This document shows positions 1 through 4,790 of a DNA stretch of 7,698 nucleotides, piece by piece. How positions within the stretch are numbered: position 1 is the first letter of the stretch; each line of letters starts with the position of its first letter. The position numbers were made by a program, and so were the translations under genes. The notes beneath the pieces were generated by a model. It was not told the DNA's origin. It saw only the letters and a program-made list of their open reading frames with translations, and searched no databases. This DNA comes from Richelia sp. UBA3308 (lineage in GTDB: Bacteria; Cyanobacteriota; Cyanobacteriia; Cyanobacteriales; Nostocaceae), in assembly GCA_002361335.1 (NCBI GenBank), contig DESS01000171.1, forward strand, positions 1 through 7,698, in the 5' to 3' direction.

Positions 1-114
1 CTGTTGCGCTATCGCAATAGTTTAATTAGCCGTTAAATATCAAGTAAAAAAATACTGTCGCGCCATCGCAATAGTTTAATTAAGCGTTAAATATCAAGTT
101 AAAAACTACTGTTG
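1..114. repeat. 54-bp direct repeat, two copies plus the start of a third
   Basis: Copy 1 is 1-54 and copy 2 is 55-108; they differ by a few substitutions and small shifts. The first bases of a third copy (CTGTTG) follow at 109-114 before the match ends. The shared core ATCGCAATAGTTTAATTA lies at 11-28 and again from 65. Each copy carries a small hairpin with arms GCG and CGC around a CYAT loop; in copy 1 the arms extend to TTGCG/CGCAA (4-8 and 13-17). No coding frame covers it. The array may begin upstream of the window. Role unknown. Confidence 0.75.
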
Positions 115-323
115 TCGATGGGTAAGCACCTCTCCTTTAGGGGAGAAGGCAATAATTTTATTTCAAGGGAAGCGTTTTAAATATAACTTTGTATTGAAAA
201 ACCAGAATTATAAATCAAAAATAATAGTTAGCATTAGAAATTATGACATAGTGGGTTCCTAAAGGTTAGGATTAAATAATCATCTCACTTGCTGTCAGAA
301 AATTCCTTAAAGTTGAGTTACTC
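115..323. other. Non-coding spacer upstream of the Asn/Gln-rich protein gene
   Basis: About 200 bp without a convincing gene. It holds a short imperfect palindromic stretch around CTCTCCTTTAGGGGAG (131-146), which resembles dispersed intergenic repeats common in Nostocales, although that is from memory and not verified. It also holds a hairpin TCCTAA-AGG-TTAGGA at 257-271 that could be a regulatory or RNA element of the downstream gene. I found no well-spaced -35/-10 pair. Confidence 0.5.
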
Positions 324-1817
324 ATGTCACAACGTCGTTATACTCCGGCACGCTTACGCTACCTGAAAGCTAGATTATTGTTTTTAATCCGTCCAAATTT
401 TTTGGTTGGCGTAGTTTTTTTATCAGCGGTAGGATTAGTAATTCAAGAATACTGGACTAATCCTGAGTTTTTGAAATTTTCCCAGAATCAAGAAGCATCT
501 CCAGAGTCATCATCAAATTCTCAATCCTTACTATCAGAAGAAGATAGAGCGATCGCTGCTGATATTGATAATTTATCAATACTTGATTACGATCGAGAAC
601 AAGCAAGGATACCTGTAACGACAATTATTAGCGATCGCAATAAAATTAGAAAACAAAATGAAGAACAATTAAATAAGATATTAGATTTAGCTAAAAAAAA
701 TCAAAAAGCGAAGGAAATTCAATCGAATATTCAATCAAAAACACCATCAACTTCTGTAATATATCAGCAAAACCCTTTTTTAACCCAAGCTGAGAATTTA
801 TTAAAGTTTAATTTTGCTAATCAGCAACAGGCTTCAAAAATTAATAATTTATCTCCTATTTATTCTGGTATACAAGCGTCTCAAAGCTCATTAAATAATG
901 GTGTAATTAACAGCAATTTGACTAATCAGATTCAAAATACTAGTCCTACAAGTGCTTTAAAAGCAGCAATTGATCGATCAAATATTCATCAAAGCCAGGA
1001 AAATCCATCAGCAACAACTCCAATTAATAAAAATATTTTTGAAATACCTCAAAATACGATTAAGGTAAACCCATCTGCTTTAGCTAATCAAAAATTGCGT
1101 CCAAATCCGAATAATCCTCTTGTTGATACTACAATTTTTAATCAACCTTTAAATAATCAACAACCCACAAATAATTACAATCAACGGAATTTATACAATA
1201 ATTTTAATATTAATCAACAACAAAATCAAAACAGTAACTTTAATAATAATCAACTTCCTACAGCTAATTACAATCAATCATATTTAAATAATTCAATTTT
1301 CAATAATTCAATACAAAATCCTTCTAGTAATATCCATAATAATCAACTGTCTAGAAATAATTATATTCAACGAAGTTTAAATAACCCAATACAATATCCC
1401 TACAGTAACTTGAACAATAATCAAATACCTGGAACTAACTATATTCAACCAAATTTACACAACAACTTAAACAATAATCAGATTCCAAATGCCTACAGCA
1501 ACTTTAACAATAACCAAATACCTGGAACTAACTATAATCAGCAGAATTTAAATAATCAGTTACAAAATCCTTCTAGTAACTTGAATAATACTCGAATAAG
1601 GACTAGTAGATACAGTCCACAAATACAACAAAGAATTCAAAATATATACAATAAACTGAACAATCGGAATAATCTCAATATCCTTATTCCTAATACTTAT
1701 AATCTACCAAACAACAGTATAAATACAGGTTTGCAGCAACCATTAACACAGCAATCAACTTCCCCATATTCAATCCAAACTCCCATACAATTTCCTAATA
1801 ATGGGTATCGTTATTGA
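324..1817 (+). CDS. Membrane-anchored Asn/Gln-rich repeat protein, function unknown
   Basis: A 497-residue protein not recognised as a named family. Residues 1-25 are rich in Arg/Lys (R4, R5, R10, R12, K15, R17, R23) and are followed by one hydrophobic segment at about 26-40. This predicts a single-pass protein with its N-terminus in the cytoplasm and the rest in the periplasm or cell wall. Residues 72-140 are charged and probably helical. From about 140 onward it is low complexity: 76 of the 150 residues at 271-420 are Asn (54) or Gln (22). That part contains a repeated unit of roughly 20 residues (pattern SNxNNNQIPGTNYxQxxLNN) starting near 304, 335, 361, 392 and 418. The C-terminus is rich in Tyr, Pro and Gln. 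The start ATG follows a leader with no clear ribosome binding site. Two HIP1 octamers lie in the non-repetitive part, which argues for a real resident gene. An adhesin-like, wall-spanning or aggregation-prone role is possible but is inference only. Confidence 0.8.
   Translation: MSQRRYTPARLRYLKARLLFLIRPNFLVGVVFLSAVGLVIQEYWTNPEFLKFSQNQEASPESSSNSQSLLSEEDRAIAADIDNLSILDYDREQARIPVTTIISDRNKIRKQNEEQLNKILDLAKKNQKAKEIQSNIQSKTPSTSVIYQQNPFLTQAENLLKFNFANQQQASKINNLSPIYSGIQASQSSLNNGVINSNLTNQIQNTSPTSALKAAIDRSNIHQSQENPSATTPINKNIFEIPQNTIKVNPSALANQKLRPNPNNPLVDTTIFNQPLNNQQPTNNYNQRNLYNNFNINQQQNQNSNFNNNQLPTANYNQSYLNNSIFNNSIQNPSSNIHNNQLSRNNYIQRSLNNPIQYPYSNLNNNQIPGTNYIQPNLHNNLNNNQIPNAYSNFNNNQIPGTNYNQQNLNNQLQNPSSNLNNTRIRTSRYSPQIQQRIQNIYNKLNNRNNLNILIPNTYNLPNNSINTGLQQPLTQQSTSPYSIQTPIQFPNNGYRY
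549..638. repeat. Two HIP1 octamers (GCGATCGC) at 549-556 and 631-638
   Basis: HIP1 is the highly over-represented octameric palindrome of many cyanobacterial genomes. Both copies lie in the non-repetitive N-terminal part of the Asn/Gln-rich protein gene. They support a cyanobacterial origin for this DNA. Confidence 0.95.
1143..1583 (+). repeat. Degenerate in-frame tandem repeats coding the Asn/Gln-rich region
   Basis: Successive Ser-Asn landmarks at residues 304, 335, 361, 392 and 418 are spaced 31, 26, 31 and 26 codons apart, so the array alternates two unit lengths. At DNA level 22 bases are identical at 1422-1443 and 1515-1536, exactly 93 bp (31 codons) apart. Another 18 bases are identical at 1313-1330 and 1562-1579, 249 bp (83 codons) apart. 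Identity at the nucleotide level indicates fairly recent duplication or gene-conversion events that kept the reading frame. Confidence 0.8.
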
Positions 1818-1941
1818 TCGGACAATCTGAATAGGAACGTTAATAACAATACTTTTATACCCATCCTCCAAGAATGAAAATTGCTATAAAGGGAAGATAA
1901 TCTCTAATTATAACAAAATTGAATACTGCTGTAAGTTGTAA

Positions 1942-2001
1942 ATGCTTTCAAAAAAAATATTAAAAAATCTTGCAATTGGTGCAATAATATTTTCTGCGTA
2001 A
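1942..2001 (+). CDS. Possible 19-residue signal-peptide-like mini-ORF
   Basis: An ATG at 1942 opens a short frame (MLSKKILKNLAIGAIIFSA, stop at 1999-2001) with the layout of a signal peptide or small membrane peptide: basic residues, then a hydrophobic stretch, then FSA. It ends 17 bp before the histidine phosphatase start. It could be a leader peptide, a tiny membrane protein, the truncated remnant of a secreted protein gene, or chance in AT-rich DNA. No good ribosome binding site is visible. The rest of the 1818-2018 spacer shows nothing I can identify. Confidence 0.2.
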   Translation: MLSKKILKNLAIGAIIFSA

Positions 2002-2018
2002 ATTTCAGCATTTATCTT

Positions 2019-2666
2019 ATGTCGCAAATCATCTGGATAGCCAGACACGCCAATCGTCTTGACTTTGTAAATCCTGACTGGTTTTTAACAGCCGAAAGAC
2101 GTTACGATCCACCGCTATCAGATGATGGTATGGTACAGGCACAGCAATTAGCAAATCGTCTTAAGGGAGAAAAGATCGATCGTATTTTCGCTTCTCCATT
2201 TTTACGTACCGTACAAACAGCAGCAGCAGTTGCATCGGCTCTTGATTTACCGATAAAATTAGAAACCGGATTGAGTGAATGGTTAAATCCCGATTGGATG
2301 AGTGAAGAACCACAAAGACTTTCAACTCAAGTTTTAGCAGAATTATATCCCCAAATTGACGTTAGCTATACGCCCCAAATAGGAGTCAATTATCCCGAAA
2401 CTCGGGAAAAAATGCGCCAACGCTCAGCACAAACTGCTAGATGTTTGGCAAGGGAATATTCTCCAGACAACATTTTATTAGTTGCCCATGGTGCATCAGT
2501 ACTAGGTGCTGCCATAGGATTTGTGGGAGATATAGCCATAAAAGAAGTCAAAGCTTCATTATGTAGTTTAGTTAAAATCGTCCGTAAAGAACCAGAATGG
2601 TTCTTAGAGCTTACAGGAGATACTTCTCATTTGACAGAAGTTGAAGAAGTCGTGAGATTTAATTGA
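2019..2666 (+). CDS. Histidine phosphatase superfamily (phosphoglycerate mutase-like) protein
   Basis: A 215-residue cytoplasmic protein of the histidine phosphatase superfamily, whose members transfer phosphate through a phosphohistidine. The N-terminal motif is ARHANRLDF with R9 and the nucleophile H10. R63 lies in SPFLRTVQTA, the second phosphate-pocket arginine. E87 in GLSEWL is the likely acid, and H157 in LLVAHGAS is the second catalytic histidine. All core residues are therefore present. The usual RHG is RHA here, and the RH-xx-RLDF continuation followed by a Trp is typical of the branch containing eukaryotic UBASH3/TFC7-like phosphatases rather than glycolytic mutases, so the substrate cannot be named. 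Length fits a single domain. The leader has no Shine-Dalgarno sequence. glk follows 234 bp downstream in the same direction, but the heptamer-filled gap makes a shared operon uncertain. Confidence 0.9.
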   Translation: MSQIIWIARHANRLDFVNPDWFLTAERRYDPPLSDDGMVQAQQLANRLKGEKIDRIFASPFLRTVQTAAAVASALDLPIKLETGLSEWLNPDWMSEEPQRLSTQVLAELYPQIDVSYTPQIGVNYPETREKMRQRSAQTARCLAREYSPDNILLVAHGASVLGAAIGFVGDIAIKEVKASLCSLVKIVRKEPEWFLELTGDTSHLTEVEEVVRFN

Positions 2667-2671
2667 TGGTG

Positions 2672-2685
2672 GTTAGTTGTTAGTG
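2672..2685 (+). repeat. Two GTTAGTN heptamers, inverted relative to the AACTAAC array
   Basis: GTTAGTT (2672-2678) and GTTAGTG (2679-2685) sit just after the phosphatase stop codon. The 11 bases TAGTTGTTAGT at 2674-2684 are an exact reverse complement of 2848-2858, and again of 2862-2872, in the second heptamer array. They bracket the GAGTAAT array with an inverted repeat. Confidence 0.65.
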
Positions 2686-2713
2686 GTAGAAATTTAGGAG
2701 GAAGGGAGGAAGG

Positions 2714-2832
2714 GAGTAACGAGTAACGAGTAATGAGTAATGAGTAATGAGTAAGGAGTAATGAGTAATGAGTAATGAGTAAGGAGTAATGAGTAATGAG
2801 TAATGAGTAATGAGTAACGAGTAATAAGTAAC
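2714..2832 (+). repeat. Tandem heptamer array, 17 units of GAGTAAN
   Basis: Seventeen uninterrupted 7-bp units, mostly GAGTAAT, with GAGTAAC in units 1, 2 and 15, GAGTAAG in units 6 and 10, and a final AAGTAAC. Variation is almost confined to the seventh base. This is a short tandemly repeated repetitive (STRR) heptamer array of the kind known from filamentous cyanobacteria. It is preceded by a purine-rich GGAGGAAGGGA stretch. Confidence 0.95.
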
Positions 2833-2895
2833 AACTATCAACTATCAACTAACAACTATCAACTAACAACTATCAACTATCAACTATCAACTAAT
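2833..2895 (+). repeat. Tandem heptamer array, 9 units of AACTATC/AACTAAC, abutting the glk start
   Basis: Nine 7-bp units begin directly where the GAGTAAN array ends: mostly AACTATC, with AACTAAC in units 3 and 5 and a last unit AACTAAT. The array ends 5 bp before the glk ATG, so it occupies the whole position where a ribosome binding site would lie. As RNA it contains no G at all and should be unstructured on its own. Confidence 0.95.
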
Positions 2896-2900
2896 TTATT

Positions 2901-3923
2901 ATGACATTGTTATTAGCGGGAGATATCGGCGGTACAAAAACTATTCTGCGCTTAGTTGAAGCGTCAGAAAAGCCTGTATTACGTACATTGCATGAAGAAC
3001 GTTATTCTAGTAAAGATTTTCCTGATTTAGTACCCATAGTAAAACAGTTTTTAGCAGCAGCTGATACAGGGACACCTCAAAAGGCTTGTTTTGCGATCGC
3101 TGGTCCTGTAGTCAATAATACTGCTAAATTGACTAATTTAGCTTGGTTTCTCGATAGTTCTCGTTTGGAAGAACAATTAGGTATTGCTGACGTTTCTTTA
3201 ATCAACGATTTCGCTGCGGTTGGTTATGGTATTTTGGGTTTGGAAGAAAAAGATATATTAACCTTGCAACAAGGGCAGCATAATCCGGAAGCGCCTATTG
3301 GTATTTTGGGTGCGGGTACTGGTTTAGGACAAGGTTATTTAATTAAAACTGGAGATGTTTATCAGATATTTCCTTCAGAAGGGGGACATTCCGATTTTGC
3401 TCCCCGTACCGAATTAGAATTTCAACTGTTGAAATATCTCTTGGATAAACATGATATTCAACGGGTATCGGTAGAAAGAGTCGTTTCCGGTATGGGAATA
3501 GTATCAATTTACGAATTTTTGCGAGATCGAAAAATGGCTGCCGAATCCCCAGAAATTGCTCAAGTTGTGAGAACCTGGGAAGAAGAAGCAGGAAAAGAAA
3601 AAAGCGTAGATCCAGGTGCAGCAATTGGTAACGCTGCCGTGGAAGGGCGCGATCGCCTTTCGGAACAAACCATGCAATTATTTGTGGAAGCATATGGTGC
3701 AGAAGCCGGAAATCTTGCTCTTAAACTTTTACCCTACGGTGGATTGTATGTAGCTGGTGGCATTGCACCCAAAATACTTCCCTTGATGCAAAAGGGTAAT
3801 TTTCTATTGAATTTCAGTAGTAAAGGTAGAATGAGAAGCATCTTGCAAGACATACCCGTACATATCATTCTTAATTCTCAAGTTGGTTTAATAGGTGCTG
3901 CTATTAGTGCTTCTAGGTTATAA
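2901..3923 (+). CDS. glk: Glucokinase (ATP-dependent, bacterial Glk family)
   Basis: Phosphorylates D-glucose with ATP to glucose-6-phosphate in the cytoplasm, feeding glycolysis, the oxidative pentose phosphate pathway or glycogen turnover. The 340-residue length is normal for the Glk family. The phosphate-1 motif AGDIGGTKT is at 6-14. LINDFAAVGYG at 100-110 carries the catalytic base D103. The phosphate-2 motif GAGTGLG is at 137-143. PSEGGHSDFAPR (158-169) supplies the sugar ligands E160 and H163, and VERVVSG gives E192. The adenosine-binding YVAGGIAP is at 283-290. The start at 2901 places the nucleotide motif where the family has it. No Shine-Dalgarno sequence is present because a heptamer array runs to 5 bp from the ATG, so translation must begin without one or start from an upstream transcript. 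A secreted protein gene follows after 49 bp and may be co-transcribed. Two HIP1 sites lie within it. No missing residues or frameshift seen. Confidence 0.97.
   Translation: MTLLLAGDIGGTKTILRLVEASEKPVLRTLHEERYSSKDFPDLVPIVKQFLAAADTGTPQKACFAIAGPVVNNTAKLTNLAWFLDSSRLEEQLGIADVSLINDFAAVGYGILGLEEKDILTLQQGQHNPEAPIGILGAGTGLGQGYLIKTGDVYQIFPSEGGHSDFAPRTELEFQLLKYLLDKHDIQRVSVERVVSGMGIVSIYEFLRDRKMAAESPEIAQVVRTWEEEAGKEKSVDPGAAIGNAAVEGRDRLSEQTMQLFVEAYGAEAGNLALKLLPYGGLYVAGGIAPKILPLMQKGNFLLNFSSKGRMRSILQDIPVHIILNSQVGLIGAAISASRL
3093..3656. repeat. Two HIP1 octamers (GCGATCGC) at 3093-3100 and 3649-3656
   Basis: Both are inside glk in normal coding context, encoding parts of FAIAG and GRDRL. They are the usual cyanobacterial HIP1 signature. 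Confidence 0.95.
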
Positions 3924-3972
3924 AGAAAGCGAACTGTTGGAAGTAATATCAGCATCTTCTTAAGCAACAAAT

Positions 3973-4554
3973 ATGACAAGAAAATCTTTTTTATCCCTAA
4001 TCGCTGCTGGTTTGGTATTCACCAGCTTTGGTTTGTTGGAAGTAAACATAAAACAAACAGCCATAGCCAAAACAAGCAAGTCACAATGGAGAGTATTTAA
4101 TTCTCCAGACGGTAGCTTCAAAGTATTAATGCCGGGAATACCTAAATCAATGAGTCAAACCCAAAAAACCTTTATGGGAGAGATTAATTTAAATATATTT
4201 TTGGCTCAACCTCCTAAACAGCAAGTAGCCTATGTGGTGGCATACAACGATTTTCCTTATAGTTATGGCGAAATGGCGAATCCCCAAGTAGTGTTGAACA
4301 ATGCCCGGGATATGGCATTGAAAACCACAAAATCGAAATTAATTCGTCAGCAAGACATTCGTAGTTCCAACAATCACCCAGGCAAAGAAATCGAATACGT
4401 CAACTCCGGCGGAAAAATCACCAGAAACCGCATGTTTTTCGCCGAAGGGCGTTTATATCAAGCTATGGTTATCACCACTAAAGAACAGGAAAAATATCTT
4501 TCTCGAAGTATTAGAGGATATTTAAATTCTTTTCAAGTGGTTTTAAGAAAATAG
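3973..4554 (+). CDS. Small secreted protein of unknown function
   Basis: A 193-residue protein with a clear signal peptide: basic MTRK, a hydrophobic core at about 6-22, and a type I cleavage motif A30-I31-A32 before K33. The mature part of about 160 residues is a single compact-looking domain opening with WRVFNSPDGSFKVLMPGIP (39-57), a layout shared by many cyanobacterial secreted proteins of unknown role and reminiscent of PsbP/DcrB-like folds, though I cannot confirm that. Later landmarks are PGKEIEYV (136-143), a basic segment GKITRNRMFFAEGRLYQ (147-163) and a final helix ending in LNSFQVV (184-190). There is no lipobox and no second membrane segment, so a soluble periplasmic or lumenal protein is expected. 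It starts 49 bp after glk with no promoter or terminator visible between them. The leader has no Shine-Dalgarno sequence. It converges on the decarboxylase gene. Confidence 0.85.
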   Translation: MTRKSFLSLIAAGLVFTSFGLLEVNIKQTAIAKTSKSQWRVFNSPDGSFKVLMPGIPKSMSQTQKTFMGEINLNIFLAQPPKQQVAYVVAYNDFPYSYGEMANPQVVLNNARDMALKTTKSKLIRQQDIRSSNNHPGKEIEYVNSGGKITRNRMFFAEGRLYQAMVITTKEQEKYLSRSIRGYLNSFQVVLRK

Positions 4555-4562
4555 GGCCGAAA

Positions 4563-4597
4563 GGGCATTAGGCATTGGGCATGGGGCATGGGGCATT
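4563..4597 (+). repeat. Tandem heptamer array, 5 units of GGGCATN
   Basis: Five units in a row: GGGCATT, AGGCATT, GGGCATG, GGGCATG, GGGCATT. The array starts 8 bp after the stop codon of the secreted protein gene, in a convergent spacer. It is a different heptamer family from those before glk. No clear rho-independent terminator is present nearby for either converging gene. Confidence 0.85.
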
Positions 4598-4670
4598 GGT
4601 GATTTCTTCCTCCTCTACCCCTTCTCCCATTTCATATCATGTCCGGTTAAACAGTTATCATATTTGATCT

Positions 4671-4720
4671 GAGTAATGAGTAACTCGTTCCGAAGTAACT
4701 CGTTCCGAAGTAAGAAGTAA
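4671..4720 (+). repeat. GAGTAAN heptamers merged with a 15-bp composite repeat
   Basis: GAGTAAT (4671-4677) and GAGTAAC (4678-4684) match the array before glk. Two 15-bp units follow: TCGTTCCGAAGTAAC (4685-4699) and TCGTTCCGAAGTAAG (4700-4714), then AAGTAA. Each 15-mer reads as a heptamer (AAGTAAN) preceded by an 8-bp insert TCGTTCCG. The remaining spacer (4598-4670 and 4721-4790) shows nothing I can name. Confidence 0.8.
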
Positions 4721-4790
4721 AAGGAATAGTAGATAATAACCGCCATTTTTTCAATAGGGTTATATAGTAAGTAATTATCCGGGCTTGATA

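Noticed and set aside
2627..2848. Minus-strand open frame of 73 codons rich in THYSLLI repeats
   Set aside because: It is the translation of the GAGTAAN heptamer array; three 7-bp units give a 7-residue period in any stop-free frame. It also overlaps the end of the phosphatase gene.
2714..2895. Possible CRISPR-like array
   Set aside because: The units are contiguous 7-bp tandem repeats with no spacers of unique sequence and no cas genes nearby.
3343..3693. Minus-strand open frame of 116 codons
   Set aside because: Lies wholly antisense inside glk, which has all family motifs in the other frame; no recognisable protein features.
3935..4045. 12-bp match TGTTGGAAGTAA between the glk-downstream gap and the start of the secreted protein gene
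   Set aside because: A single short match with no extended similarity and no structural context; most likely chance.
4555..4600. Terminator hairpin after the secreted protein gene (GCC-GAAAG-GGC and GGGCAT repeats)
   Set aside because: The stem is only three to four base pairs with no T-run, and the GGGCAT units are direct, not inverted, repeats.
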